From Tistrella mobilis (lineage in GTDB: Bacteria > Pseudomonadota > Alphaproteobacteria > Tistrellales > Tistrellaceae): a stretch of 64,000 nucleotides of DNA. Position 1 is the first letter of the stretch; the number at the start of each line of letters is the position of its first letter. The position numbers and the translations under genes were made by a program. The DNA lies in contig NZ_JBBIAB010000019.1 of NCBI RefSeq assembly GCF_039634785.1, positions 29,501-93,500 of the forward strand, written 5' to 3'. A model generated the notes under the pieces. That model searched no databases. It had not been told where the DNA came from and worked only from the letters and a program-made list of their open reading frames with translations. Shown one piece after another: positions 48,677-57,758 of the stretch.

Positions 48677-48851
48677 CGGGAGCGTCTCCTCGTCTCGGTC
48701 GGCGCCCGCTCGTTGGGGGAGGTGGCAGCGCCTTTGCTTTCCGGTTTATAGCGCGTTTCGCAGGGCTGCGGGGTCAAATCCGTCCAATACGCCACGGCTT
48801 TCCACGGGTTAGGATGACCTCTCCCCCCTTCCCCAACGGTGATGTCCGGAC

Positions 48852-49715
48852 GTGGCCCGATACGACCCCGACAACCATGCCGTCTTCAGCCTGGACCGCC
48901 AGATCGCCGGGCTCGGCCTGCTGACCGCCGCCTTCGGCACGCTGGTCTTCGCGCCCCATGTCCACGAGGAAATGGTCATCGCCGTCACCCAGGCCGGGGC
49001 GGGGCGCTGCGTCACCCGCGGCACCGCCTCGGTCGGCACGCCGCAGACGGTGATGGTGTTCAATCCCGGGGAACCGCATCAGGGCGGCGTGACGGGCGAC
49101 GCGCCCTGGTGCTATCGCAGCTTCTATCTGGGCCCCGATCTGCTGACCACCCTGGGTGACGAGACCTTCGGCCGCCGCATCACCCTGCCCTGGTTCCGCG
49201 AGGCGGTGGTGAACGACCCCGATCTGGCCCGGTCGATGCTTGCGGCCCATCGGGCGATCGACGGCGGCGCCGGGCGGCTCATGCGCGAAACCCTGCTGCT
49301 GGAGGCCCTGGCCCTGCTGTTCCGGCGCCATGGCGCCCCGGCGCCCCACCTGCCGGTCCCCGGGCGGGAGGGCAGGCCGGTGCAGCGGGTGGCGGCGGCG
49401 CTCCGCGACGACCCCGCCGCCGACTGGTCGGTGGCGACGCTCGCCGCCCTGGCCGGCATGAGCCCGTTCCATTTCTGCCGCGCCTTCCGCAAGGAAACCG
49501 GCCTTGCCCCCCATGCCTTCCTGACCCAGGCGCGGCTGAATCTCGCCCGCCGGCATCTTGCGGCGGGCATGGCACCGGCCGAGGTCGCGGCCGCAACCGG
49601 GTTCTGCGATCAGAGCCATCTGACCCGCCAGTTCAAACGCTGCTACGGCATCACGCCGGGCCTTTGGGCGGCGGCGGTCGCGGGCGCAAGATCCGCCAAT
49701 ACAGAGGCCCGCTGA
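48852..49715 (+). CDS. AraC-family regulator with cupin-type sensor domain
   Basis: The 287-residue protein has an N-terminal cupin-like AraC-binding domain (FAPHVHEEMVIAVTQAG, then VFNPGEPHQGG) and a C-terminal double HTH (WSVATLAALAGMSPFHFCRAFRKETGLAPHAFL; VAAATGFCDQSHLTRQFKRCYGITPG). It uses GTG as start. The target is not evident; it lies 43 bases upstream of the SDR gene on the same strand and could share a transcript with it. Confidence 0.87.
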   Translation: MARYDPDNHAVFSLDRQIAGLGLLTAAFGTLVFAPHVHEEMVIAVTQAGAGRCVTRGTASVGTPQTVMVFNPGEPHQGGVTGDAPWCYRSFYLGPDLLTTLGDETFGRRITLPWFREAVVNDPDLARSMLAAHRAIDGGAGRLMRETLLLEALALLFRRHGAPAPHLPVPGREGRPVQRVAAALRDDPAADWSVATLAALAGMSPFHFCRAFRKETGLAPHAFLTQARLNLARRHLAAGMAPAEVAAATGFCDQSHLTRQFKRCYGITPGLWAAAVAGARSANTEAR

Positions 49716-49758
49716 CGGGCCAGTCTGGCAGGACATCATGTTCAGGGAGCCTGCCGCC

Positions 49759-50505
49759 ATGACCAGACCCGTCGTTCTCGTCTCGGGCGCCACCTCCGGC
49801 ATCGGCCGGGCCACGGCGCTGGCCTTTGCCCGTCAGGGGGCCCGGCTGATGCTGGGCGGGCGGGATGCGGCACGCGGCGAGGCCGTGGTGACCGCCTGCC
49901 GGGCCGAAGGCGCCGAGGCCACTTTCCTCGCCGGCGACCTTGCCGAGGCCGGCACCGCCACCGCCCTGGTCGATGCCGCGATCGCATGCTGGGGGCGGCT
50001 CGACATCGCCTTCAACAATGCCGGCTGGCAGGAACCGCAGGGGTCGCTGGTCGATCGCGATCTCGCCGTGCTCGACCGGGTGTTCGCGATCAACCTGCGA
50101 TCGGTCGCCGAGGCGATGCAGGCCCAGATCCGGGTCATGCGCCAAAGAGACGGCGGCGGGGTGATCGTCAACGACGCCTCGGTCAGCGGCGTGCGCAACC
50201 CCTATCCGGGCTTTGCGATCTATGCCGCCTCCAAGGCGGCGCTGCTCTCGCTCACCCGCTCGCTTGCCATCGAGCATGCGCCCCGGGGCATCCGGATCAA
50301 CGCCGTCTCCCCCGGGCGGATCGAGACGCCGATGATGGCAGGCGCCGGGGTCGCCGATTTCGCGACCATCGCCGCCACCCTGCCCGCCCGGCGCATGGGC
50401 CGGCCCGAAGACGTGGCCGCAGCCGTGCTCTGGCTTGCATCGGATGCCGCAGGCTTCGTGATCGGCCAGAACCTCTGCGTCGATGGTGGCTTTCTGGCCG
50501 GGTGA
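49759..50505 (+). CDS. Short-chain dehydrogenase/reductase
   Basis: The 248-residue protein has SGATSGIGRATALAFARQGA for NAD(P) binding, NNAG near residue 85, and the catalytic Ser...Tyr-Lys set (NDASVSG, then YAASKAA). It ends with the usual IGQNLCVDGGFLAG. The substrate is unknown. ATG at 49759 has AGGGAG ten bases upstream; the frame starts at 49738. Its stop abuts that of the convergent hydrolase gene. Confidence 0.88.
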   Translation: MTRPVVLVSGATSGIGRATALAFARQGARLMLGGRDAARGEAVVTACRAEGAEATFLAGDLAEAGTATALVDAAIACWGRLDIAFNNAGWQEPQGSLVDRDLAVLDRVFAINLRSVAEAMQAQIRVMRQRDGGGVIVNDASVSGVRNPYPGFAIYAASKAALLSLTRSLAIEHAPRGIRINAVSPGRIETPMMAGAGVADFATIAATLPARRMGRPEDVAAAVLWLASDAAGFVIGQNLCVDGGFLAG

Positions 50506-51501
50506 TCAGATGCCCTCCAAGGCCTGCGTGATCGCCGCCCGGGCGGGGGCCTGGATCTCGTCGGTTTCCATCAGGATTTCGTGCAGCGCCCCCGGCACCA
50601 CCACCAGCCGGGCGCGGGGCAGCCGCGCCACCAGCCTGGACTGCGCGACCGGGTCGACCACCATATCGGCGCCGCCCTGCAGCAGGGTGACCGGAACATC
50701 CAGCCCTGCGCCCGCACGGATCACCGCCCGCTCCAGATCGCGGATCGAATCGAAGGCCGCCGCCAGCCAGCCCCAGCTGCTGCCGCCCAGATGCAGGGCG
50801 GGATCGGCCGCCAGCAGCGCCTGTTCCCGCGCCCAGCGCGCCGGATCATGGGTCAGCCGGTTGCCGGCGAAACCGCCGCCGCTGGCCCGCCCCGGCCCCT
50901 GGCCAGGGGCATAGGTCATGCCACGGCCGCGGGCGCGCATCAGCCGTGCCAGCGGCGGCACCAGCCGCCGGGCCGGCAGCGGCATGCGGATGTCGATCAT
51001 CGGCGCCGACAGGATAATGGCCGCCGGCCGTGCCGCGGCCGGCACCCGTTCCAGCACCCAGCGCATGCCCAGATGGCCGCCCATGGAATGGCCCAGCATC
51101 ACCAGCGGCCGCGGCAGGCCGGCAAGCGGCCCCGCCGCCAGCGCATCCAGATCGTCCAGGCAGTCGTCGAACCGGTTCAGATGCCCCATGGCCCGATCAG
51201 GAGCAAGCCGGCCGGACCGGCCCTGCCCGCGCCAGTCGGGGGCGAAGACCGCCCAGCCCGCCGCCCGCAGCCATCCGGCCAGCTCGGCATATTTCTCGAC
51301 GAATTCGCCGCGGCCCTGAAGCAGCAGCACCGTGCCGCGCGGCGGCATCCCGGGGGCCGGATGCCAGATCAGATAGCGGATCACCATGCCGTCCGGCCGG
51401 TCGAGCAGATCGGCCTGATCTGCCGCGGGCCCCTGGGGTGCGGGGGGCACCGTCACCGAGGCGAGCGCGGCCCGGGCGGCCGCAACGGCGTCGAAATCCA
51501 T
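50506..51501 (-). CDS. Alpha/beta hydrolase, lysophospholipase/monoacylglycerol-lipase-like
   Basis: The 331-residue protein matches the Hydrolase_4 family: LLLQGRGEFVEKYAELAGWL near the N-terminus, DWRGQGRSGR, the nucleophile elbow GHSMGG near residue 140, ALHEILMETD with the catalytic His at the end. It starts eight bases after the CBS-nucleotidyltransferase stop on the same strand, so it is probably the last gene of that operon. The substrate is probably a lipid ester. Confidence 0.87.
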   Translation of the reverse strand: MDFDAVAAARAALASVTVPPAPQGPAADQADLLDRPDGMVIRYLIWHPAPGMPPRGTVLLLQGRGEFVEKYAELAGWLRAAGWAVFAPDWRGQGRSGRLAPDRAMGHLNRFDDCLDDLDALAAGPLAGLPRPLVMLGHSMGGHLGMRWVLERVPAAARPAAIILSAPMIDIRMPLPARRLVPPLARLMRARGRGMTYAPGQGPGRASGGGFAGNRLTHDPARWAREQALLAADPALHLGGSSWGWLAAAFDSIRDLERAVIRAGAGLDVPVTLLQGGADMVVDPVAQSRLVARLPRARLVVVPGALHEILMETDEIQAPARAAITQALEGI

Positions 51502-51509
51502 CGGAACCT

Positions 51510-52964
51510 TCAGCCTCCCAGCGAGCTGCGCATCACCCAGGTCATCGCATCAATATGCTTGAGGGCTGATTTCAACCGAGACCGGCGGCGGGAGTCCAGC
51601 GCCGTGACGTCGACCAGCGTGTCCGGGACCTTGCCTTCGCGCAGGCGCGCGACCTGCGCTTCCAGGAGCAGCGCCATCACCAGGGCGTGGGATCGGTCCA
51701 GCTGCTCGGCATCGGCAGGGTTCAGCAGGCCGGCCTGGGCCAGCGCCTTCACCCGGGTTGCGGTGCCGGTGGCGGCGATGCCGTGGCGCAGCGCCAGCGC
51801 CCGGGCGGTCAGCGTCAGCGGCAGCAGCCCGTGGCGCTTCAGGTCCAGCCGGCCCTTGCCGTCGGTGCGCAGATCGCCGAACAGGCCGATGGGCGCGTGC
51901 ATGCGGTCCAGATCGCGGATCATCGCCTGCAGGAAATGCGGCGCATGGGCGGCCTGGGCCAGGGCATAGCCATGCAGCTCTTCGGCAAGCGCCAGATCGC
52001 CCGCGACCGGCGCCATGTCGAAAAAGATGTCGGCGTTGAGCATGTTGTCGCCATCGGGATCGCCGATCCAGGCCCGCACCCGGCCACGCCAGCCCTCCAG
52101 CCCATGGCGCCAGGCGGGCCTGGAGGCCATCACCCCGCCCTGGCAGAAGGGGATGCCGGCATCGGCGAGCAGCCGGCACATCCGCTGGCCGAAGGCCCCG
52201 AACCAGCCGTCATCGGCATCGCGCCCGGCATGGACGATGGCGTTGTCCTGGTCGGGCACCAGCAGGGTCTCGCCACGGCCGGCCGATCCCAGCACCAGCA
52301 CGGCATAGGGGGCGGGGGCGGCGCCCTGCCCCTCGGCCACCATGGCCGCTTCGGCGAGGGCGGCCGCGCGCTGGGTCAGGTCGCGTGTGACGGCCGAAAT
52401 CACCGAGGCGATGGCCCGCGCGTCGACCGCCTGATCCAGAAGGCTTGCGGCCAGCGGCCCCAGATCGGCGCGGACGAGGGCCAGGCCCTTTGCATCTTCC
52501 GCCGCCTCCACCCGATCGCCCATGGCCAGCGCATCACCGGCCCTGAGCCTGAGCAGGGCGCGCCGGGTGATCATGCCGGTGGCCCGGCCGGCCGTGTCGA
52601 CCACCACCAGATGGCGGATTTCGAAGCGGCGCATGCGGCCGATGGCGACATAGACGAAGGCGTCGTCGTCGACGGTGCGCACCGGCCGGCTCATCAGCGC
52701 CGCCGCCGGCAGACCCGCCGCGTCGGCACCCTCGCGGGCCAGGGCGCGGACGACGTCACGCTCCGTCAGGATGCCGGTCGGGCGGCCGTCCTCGTCCCGC
52801 TCCACCAGGGCGGAAATGCCGGCCCGCGCCATGGCCCGGGCCGCATCCTGAACCGTCATGCCCGGCTCTGCCGTCACCAGCGGTCGCGAGGCGACCTCCC
52901 CCGCCCGATGGCGATAGGGATAACTGTCCAGCCGGAACAGGGCTTCGGCTTCGGAAGGCTCCAT
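51510..52964 (-). CDS. CBS-domain protein with DUF294 nucleotidyltransferase-like region
   Basis: The 484-residue protein has two CBS motifs (residues about 25-140: VTAEPGMTVQDAARAM and VRTVDDDAFVYVAIGRM), then a GlnD-like nucleotidyltransferase core (LVLGSAGRGETLLVPDQDNAIV near residue 225) and a C-terminal substrate-binding helical domain. CBS pairs usually bind adenosine nucleotides. Genes of this type often lie beside acetate/solute symporters, as here, suggesting signalling linked to uptake. It lies 93 bases downstream of the exonuclease gene. Confidence 0.88.
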   Translation of the reverse strand: MEPSEAEALFRLDSYPYRHRAGEVASRPLVTAEPGMTVQDAARAMARAGISALVERDEDGRPTGILTERDVVRALAREGADAAGLPAAALMSRPVRTVDDDAFVYVAIGRMRRFEIRHLVVVDTAGRATGMITRRALLRLRAGDALAMGDRVEAAEDAKGLALVRADLGPLAASLLDQAVDARAIASVISAVTRDLTQRAAALAEAAMVAEGQGAAPAPYAVLVLGSAGRGETLLVPDQDNAIVHAGRDADDGWFGAFGQRMCRLLADAGIPFCQGGVMASRPAWRHGLEGWRGRVRAWIGDPDGDNMLNADIFFDMAPVAGDLALAEELHGYALAQAAHAPHFLQAMIRDLDRMHAPIGLFGDLRTDGKGRLDLKRHGLLPLTLTARALALRHGIAATGTATRVKALAQAGLLNPADAEQLDRSHALVMALLLEAQVARLREGKVPDTLVDVTALDSRRRSRLKSALKHIDAMTWVMRSSLGG

Positions 52965-53057
52965 CGGGACGGGCTCCCCTCTGGGATCGTGAGGCTGTGG
53001 CGATCATGCGCCCCCCGATCATTCCATGCCACGCCGCCGATCGCCAGCCCGCGCGAC

Positions 53058-54482
53058 CTACCAGCCCGCGCGACGCTGCGCCGCAGCCACGGCCCCCGCA
53101 CCATCGGCAAAGCGCCGGGCCGCCCCCAGATCATGCACCCCGATCTCGGCCAGGCGCGGGATCATGGCCGCGAACACCCGCCCGGTGAGCAGGGCATCGC
53201 CCAGGGCCGTGTGCCGGCCCGATACGGCGATGCCATAGCGGTGGGCGATGGCCTCCAGATCCAGTTCCGGCCGGTCGGGGTCGAGCCGGGCCGCCAGGCG
53301 CAGCGTGTCCAGGGCCGGCCCGCCCGGCCCCAGCCAGTCGGGTACCGCGCGGCCCGCCCGGGCCGCTTCGGCACGCAGCACGGCCAGATCGAAGCCGATA
53401 TTATGGCCCACCACCACCCGCCCGGCCGCCAGGGCCGTCAGCCGTTCCACCGCCACCACCGGCGGCGGCGCACCCTGCAGCATCGCCCGGTCGATGCCGT
53501 GAATGCGGGTCGCGGCCGCAGGCACCGGTCCACCCGGATCGACCAGCATGTCCAGGACATCGGCCAGGAACAGCCGCCCGCCCACCATGCACACCGCGCC
53601 CGCCGAGACCATCCGGTCGGTGGTCACCTCAAGGCCCGTGGTCTCGAGATCCAGCGACAGCACCGGCAGCCGGTCGAGCGGCGTGGCATCACAGGCCGGC
53701 GGCAGATCGGGGGCAAGATCGTGGAGCGCCAGCGCCATCGGCAGCTCGGCGGCCGGCAGGACCGGCATGCCGGCCGCCGGCGGATCGGCAAAGATCAGCC
53801 AGCCCGCCGTCGCCGCCGGGGCGGGCAGCTGCACGGCCGTCAGGTCCAGCAGCCGGCCGTCGACATGATGAACGCCGGCCCGCCGCATGCCGCCGTCGGC
53901 GGCCGTCAGCAGCGGGGCCAGGCTTTCCCGCGCCAGCGCCGCATAGACCGAGGTTCCGGGCATCACCGCCCCGATCAGCGCCGCCATCGCCGGGTTGACC
54001 AGGGTGACCAGCCCGGTCGCCCCCACCCCCATCAGCGGAACCGGCAGGGCCGCGACCAGGGCGGCCAGCCGGGCATCGCCGCGGCCGCCGGCCGCCCGCG
54101 CGGTTTCGGCAAGCGCCCGCGCCAGCGCCACCAGCCGCCCGTCGGCGCCCGGCAGATCCCCGGCCGCAAAGGCCGGGAGCGGCAGATCGGGATCGGTCGC
54201 CGCCCGCAGCGCCTGGGCCAGATCGCCCCGCAGCCGCCGGCCGGCCCGGGCGGCCGAGCGGATGATCCAGAGGCCGAGCCCCAGCCCCGAGGCGCCGGCG
54301 AACAGGGCAAGCCCCAGCGGCAGGGCCGCGGCCCCCGCCGCAAGCCCCGCCCAGCCGGCACCGGCCAGCCCGCCCGCCGCCAGCAGCCCGGCGACGATCA
54401 GCGCCGGCCGGTTCTCGTCACGCGCCAGCCCGTCACGCGGCGGCCCGTCACGCGGCAGCACGTTACGCGGCGACACGGGCAC
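53058..54482 (-). CDS. Membrane-anchored DEDDh 3'-5' exonuclease (DnaQ-like)
   Basis: The 474-residue protein has two hydrophobic helices (about residues 27-75), a variable middle that resembles a PAS-like sensor (130-240), and a C-terminal exonuclease with motif I LSLDLETTGL near 275, motif II VVVGHNIGFDL, and motif III RHTALGDALL. The start is GTG at 54482, 20 bases inside the previous gene. Four 15-bp repeats encode its first 20 residues. Such proteins accompany solute-symporter genes in many Proteobacteria, but the membrane link of a nuclease is unexplained. Confidence 0.85.
   Translation of the reverse strand: MPVSPRNVLPRDGPPRDGLARDENRPALIVAGLLAAGGLAGAGWAGLAAGAAALPLGLALFAGASGLGLGLWIIRSAARAGRRLRGDLAQALRAATDPDLPLPAFAAGDLPGADGRLVALARALAETARAAGGRGDARLAALVAALPVPLMGVGATGLVTLVNPAMAALIGAVMPGTSVYAALARESLAPLLTAADGGMRRAGVHHVDGRLLDLTAVQLPAPAATAGWLIFADPPAAGMPVLPAAELPMALALHDLAPDLPPACDATPLDRLPVLSLDLETTGLEVTTDRMVSAGAVCMVGGRLFLADVLDMLVDPGGPVPAAATRIHGIDRAMLQGAPPPVVAVERLTALAAGRVVVGHNIGFDLAVLRAEAARAGRAVPDWLGPGGPALDTLRLAARLDPDRPELDLEAIAHRYGIAVSGRHTALGDALLTGRVFAAMIPRLAEIGVHDLGAARRFADGAGAVAAAQRRAGW
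54417..54476 (-). repeat. 15-bp tandem repeat, four copies, in the exonuclease N-terminus
   Basis: GTCACGCGGCGGCCC-like units run at 54417, 54432, 54447 and 54462, in frame with codons, so copy number changes would add or remove five residues of a Pro/Arg/Asp-rich stretch (LPRDGPPRDGLARD). The last unit also touches the 3' end of the upstream gene. Confidence 0.75.
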
Positions 54483-55086
54483 CGGCAGCCAGATCGGCGG
54501 CGAGCGCGGGCCAGTCGAAGCGCAGATCGGCCCTGGCGAGCGCCCCCACGGCGTGGAAGCACACCCCGTTCACGATCATCTCCCGCTCGTGGTCGCGCAG
54601 GCTGGGATGGATGGGCAGGCAGTCGAACACCCGGCCGCCGCCCTGGGCGAAAATCCGGGCCGGGGGTTGCGGATCTGCGGCCCGGCCAAGCGCCAGGCGC
54701 GCCGCAAGCGCCGCCACCTCGGCAGCGAAGCCGTCTGGCCGGTCGGTGAAATGCGGGGCGGCGGCCAGGGCGGCCGCGAAGTCTTCGACCAGCGCCGTCT
54801 CGATGGCGGCAGGATCCCCGGCATGGGGCCGCAGCCGGTCGCGGATCGCCACCGCCATATCGGCCCGCACGGCGGCAAAGGCTTCCCAGCGCGACCGTTC
54901 AAGCAGGACCTGAAATCCCGCTTCGCGAAACAGGCTGTGCCGCAGGGGGCCTGCCTTGATCTCGCAGTAACCGATGGTCATGCGCTGCGCAACATAGGCG
55001 GACTGCGCCTCGACGAAGCGGTCGAGGGCAGCCCGGTCGCGATCGCGCGGCGTCTCGCGCAGAAGGCGCATCATTCTCCGGAGCAT
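54463..55086 (-). CDS. Conserved hypothetical protein (DUF6635-like)
   Basis: The protein of about 207 residues is basic at the N-terminus (MLRRMMRLLRETPRDRDRAAL) and then helical, with the noticeable segments YCEIKAGPLRHSLFREAGFQVLLERSRWEAF and HPSLRDHEREMIVNGVCFHAVG. I recall similar proteins next to solute symporters, but no function is known. ATG at 55086 has GGAGGAGG upstream. The frame extends to 55128 across an inverted repeat. It overlaps the exonuclease gene by 20 bases. Confidence 0.7.
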   Translation of the reverse strand: MLRRMMRLLRETPRDRDRAALDRFVEAQSAYVAQRMTIGYCEIKAGPLRHSLFREAGFQVLLERSRWEAFAAVRADMAVAIRDRLRPHAGDPAAIETALVEDFAAALAAAPHFTDRPDGFAAEVAALAARLALGRAADPQPPARIFAQGGGRVFDCLPIHPSLRDHEREMIVNGVCFHAVGALARADLRFDWPALAADLAAGARVAA

Positions 55087-55117
55087 CGGTGGGGACGACC
55101 TCCTCCCTCGGGAAACA

Positions 55118-55137
55118 TTCTGTCGCATTTTACAGAA
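55118..55137. promoter_or_regulatory. Inverted repeat in the divergent control region
   Basis: TTCTGT (55118-55123) and ACAGAA (55132-55137) form a perfect inverted repeat with an eight-base spacer between the divergent hypothetical/exonuclease and symporter operons. Candidate operator. Confidence 0.3.
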
Positions 55138-55308
55138 GAAGCCGCTGCCACCAGCGGATCTTCATCTTGGTTGTTGACAAGATTACCAGTTTGGCCCGGA
55201 AATCTATAGAAGATCGTCACCCGCCCCTGGGTTGATCCGACGGGTGACCGCCGGCCCGGCCGGCCAAGGCTGCATGAAAGCGGCCGCGTGGAGCTTATGG
55301 GGGGAGAC

Positions 55309-55581
55309 ATGTCTGAAAATCGCAGCCTGACGCCGCAGAAGGCGCAGGAGTACTGGCAGAGAACCAAGGGCCTGATGTGGACGGTGCTCGCGATCTGGTT
55401 CCTGTCGGGATTCGTGATCCACGCCTTCGCACCGGAGCTGAACCAGATCCGGATCCTGGGCTTCCCGCTCGGCTTCTACATGGCCGCGCAGGGCTCGCTG
55501 ATCATCTTCGTCTGGCTGATCTTCTGGTATGTCGCGCGCCAGAACCGGATCGACGACGAATTCGGCGTGTCCGAAGACTGA
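55309..55581 (+). CDS. DUF4212 small symporter subunit
   Basis: The 90-residue protein has two hydrophobic helices (LMWTVLAIWFLSGFVIHAFA and FYMAAQGSLIIFVWLIFWYVA) and the YWQRTKGL start typical of the small subunit (TIGR03647-like) of sodium/solute symporters. ATG at 55309 follows GGGGGGAG. The symporter gene starts 13 bases downstream, so the two are co-expressed and probably form one complex. Confidence 0.9.
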   Translation: MSENRSLTPQKAQEYWQRTKGLMWTVLAIWFLSGFVIHAFAPELNQIRILGFPLGFYMAAQGSLIIFVWLIFWYVARQNRIDDEFGVSED

Positions 55582-55594
55582 GGGGGCACGGGCC

Positions 55595-57361
55595 ATGAAG
55601 GGCGATTTCACCCAGAATCTGGGCAAGGTCTACGGCATCTACACCGGCAGCTTCGTCGGCTTCACCATCCTGCTCGCCATCCTGGAACAGATGGGCGTGC
55701 CCGACCGGATCATCGGCTACGCCTTCGTCGCGGTGACGATCGGCGTCTATGCGATGATCGGCATCCTGAGCCGCACGGTTCAGGTCTCGGAATATTATGT
55801 CGCCGGCCGGCGGGTGCCTGCCCTCTATAACGGCATGGCCACCGCCGCCGACTGGATGAGCGCCGCCTCGTTCATCGGCATGGCCGGCACGCTCTATGCT
55901 TCGGGCTATAACGGCCTCGCCTTCGTGCTCGGCTGGACGGGCGGCTATGTGCTGGTGGCGGTGCTGCTGGCGCCGTATCTGCGCAAATTCGGCCAGTTCA
56001 CCGTGCCCGACTTCCTGGGCACCCGCTATGACGGTCACGCCCCGCGGCTGATCGGCATCGCCGTGCTGATGATGTGTTCCTTCACCTATGTCGTGGCCCA
56101 GGTGACGGGCGCCGGCATCATCGCCTCGCGCTTTCTGGCGATCCCGTTCGAGATCGGCATCTTCGTCGGGCTCGTCGGCATTCTGGTCTGTTCGATGCTG
56201 GGCGGCATGCGTGCCGTCACCTGGACCCAGGTCGCGCAGTACATCATCCTGATCATCGCCTATCTGATCCCGATCATCCTGATGTCGGCGCAGCTGACCG
56301 GCGTGCCGGTGCCGCAGATCATGTACGGCTATGCGCTGCAGGAGATCGAACAGATCGAGCCGACGCTCGGCGTCACGGTCGGCCATGTCACCGCCTTCGC
56401 CCGCGACGGCGACATGCTGAACTTCTTCAGCCTGGTGCTGTGCCTGATGGTCGGCACCGCCGCCCTGCCCCATGTGCTGATGCGCTTCTTCACCACGCCC
56501 AGCGTGCGCGAGGCGCGGTCATCCGTGGGCTGGAGCCTGCTGTTCATCTTCCTGCTCTATTTCAGCGCGCCCGCCTATGCCGCCTTCGCCAAGCTGGAGG
56601 TGTATACCAACGTCATCGGCCAGCCCATCGCCAGCCTGCCCGACTGGGTGCGGATCTGGTCTGATATCGGTCTGCTCGCCATCCGCGACGCCAATGGCGA
56701 CGGGCTGCTCCAGCTTGCCGAATTCACCATCAACAATGACGCGATCGTGCTGGCGACCCCGGAAATCGCCGGCCTGCCCTATGTGATCGCCGGTCTGGTC
56801 TCGGCCGGCGGCCTGGCCGCGGCGCTCTCGACCGCCGACGGCCTGCTGCTCGCCATCGCCAACGCCCTCAGCCACGACATCTACTACAAGATGATCGACC
56901 CCAAGGCGAGCGCCGCCCGCCGGCTGATCGTGGCCCGGGTGCTGCTGATCCTGGTTGCGATGCTTGCAGCCTATGTCGCCTCGTTCCGCCCTGCCGGCAT
57001 TCTGGCCATGGTCGCCTGGGCCTTCTCCATCGCCGCATCGGGGCTGTTCCCGGCCCTGGTGATGGGGGTGTGGTGGAAACGCACGACCAAGGCCGGCGCC
57101 TGCGCCGGCATGCTGGCCGGGCTTGCCGTCTGCCTGATCTATCTGGCCGGCACCCAGTGGTACGGCATGGAGCTGTGGTTCGGGGTGCGGAACATCTCGG
57201 CCGGCCTGTTCGGCATTCCGGCCGGCTTCCTGGTCACCTGGGCGGTCAGCCTGATGACCCGTGAACCGTCGAAAGACATGCAGGATTTCATCGAGTTCGT
57301 GCGGGTGCCGAGCGCCCGCCTGGCCGAGAACAATCCCTATGCCCAGGGCCTGAAGAACTGA
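55595..57361 (+). CDS. Sodium/solute symporter (VC_2705 family, acetate/short-acid type)
   Basis: The 588-residue inner-membrane protein has about thirteen helices and the SSF core (VSEYYVAGRRVPALYNGMATAADWMSAASFIGM; ALSTADGLLLAIANALSHDIY). A soluble loop near residues 360-380 contains DANGDGLLQLAEF, which matches an EF-hand calcium loop (D-x-N-x-D-G-x-L-x-x-x-E). Relatives carry acetate, propionate or other small acids; the gene neighbours suggest this too. A strong hairpin follows the stop. Confidence 0.9.
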   Translation: MKGDFTQNLGKVYGIYTGSFVGFTILLAILEQMGVPDRIIGYAFVAVTIGVYAMIGILSRTVQVSEYYVAGRRVPALYNGMATAADWMSAASFIGMAGTLYASGYNGLAFVLGWTGGYVLVAVLLAPYLRKFGQFTVPDFLGTRYDGHAPRLIGIAVLMMCSFTYVVAQVTGAGIIASRFLAIPFEIGIFVGLVGILVCSMLGGMRAVTWTQVAQYIILIIAYLIPIILMSAQLTGVPVPQIMYGYALQEIEQIEPTLGVTVGHVTAFARDGDMLNFFSLVLCLMVGTAALPHVLMRFFTTPSVREARSSVGWSLLFIFLLYFSAPAYAAFAKLEVYTNVIGQPIASLPDWVRIWSDIGLLAIRDANGDGLLQLAEFTINNDAIVLATPEIAGLPYVIAGLVSAGGLAAALSTADGLLLAIANALSHDIYYKMIDPKASAARRLIVARVLLILVAMLAAYVASFRPAGILAMVAWAFSIAASGLFPALVMGVWWKRTTKAGACAGMLAGLAVCLIYLAGTQWYGMELWFGVRNISAGLFGIPAGFLVTWAVSLMTREPSKDMQDFIEFVRVPSARLAENNPYAQGLKN

Positions 57362-57382
57362 CCGATCGCCCGTCAAGCCAGC

Positions 57383-57415
57383 GCGGCGCCGGAGGGCATG
57401 ACCTTCCGGCGCCGC
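57383..57415 (+). terminator. GC hairpin between symporter and YggT-like gene
   Basis: GCGGCGCCGGAGG and CCTTCCGGCGCCGC pair almost completely (one bulged base). No T-run follows, so it may be an RNA stabiliser or partial terminator rather than a full stop. Confidence 0.4.
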
Positions 57416-57440
57416 CGCCGTTGAGAGACCGCACCACCCC

Positions 57441-57758
57441 ATGCAGTTCGATCCGTTTTTCTGGACCTACTGGGCCTACAACCTGCCCAATTACGTGCTG
57501 TCGCTGCTGATCTACACCCTGATCGGGCGCGCCCTGCTCTCGGCCTTCATCCGGCCGGGGGATCCCAACTACATCTGGCGCTTTTTCTGCCGGATCACCG
57601 ATCCGGTGCTGCGGCTGACGGCGCCGCTGACCCCGCGTTTCGTTCTGCCGGGGCTGCGGCCGCTGGTGGCGGCAGGCTATCTCTGGATCCTGCGGATCAT
57701 TTTCTGGCTGGTGATGTACAATCTGGGCCTGGCGCCACGCCTGAACGCCCCCGCATGA
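57441..57758 (+). CDS. YggT-like small membrane protein
   Basis: The 105-residue protein has two hydrophobic regions (residues 10-35 and 72-95) around a cytoplasmic motif FFCRITDPVLRLTAPLTPRFVLPGLRPL, which is the YggT pattern (one repeat unit with an extra N-terminal helix). YggT proteins have been linked to osmotic or division functions, with no proven mechanism. It begins 80 bases after the symporter. Confidence 0.8.
   Translation: MQFDPFFWTYWAYNLPNYVLSLLIYTLIGRALLSAFIRPGDPNYIWRFFCRITDPVLRLTAPLTPRFVLPGLRPLVAAGYLWILRIIFWLVMYNLGLAPRLNAPA

Noticed and set aside
54417..54476. CRISPR-like array
   Set aside because: Four contiguous 15-bp units without unique spacers, inside a coding region: a tandem repeat.
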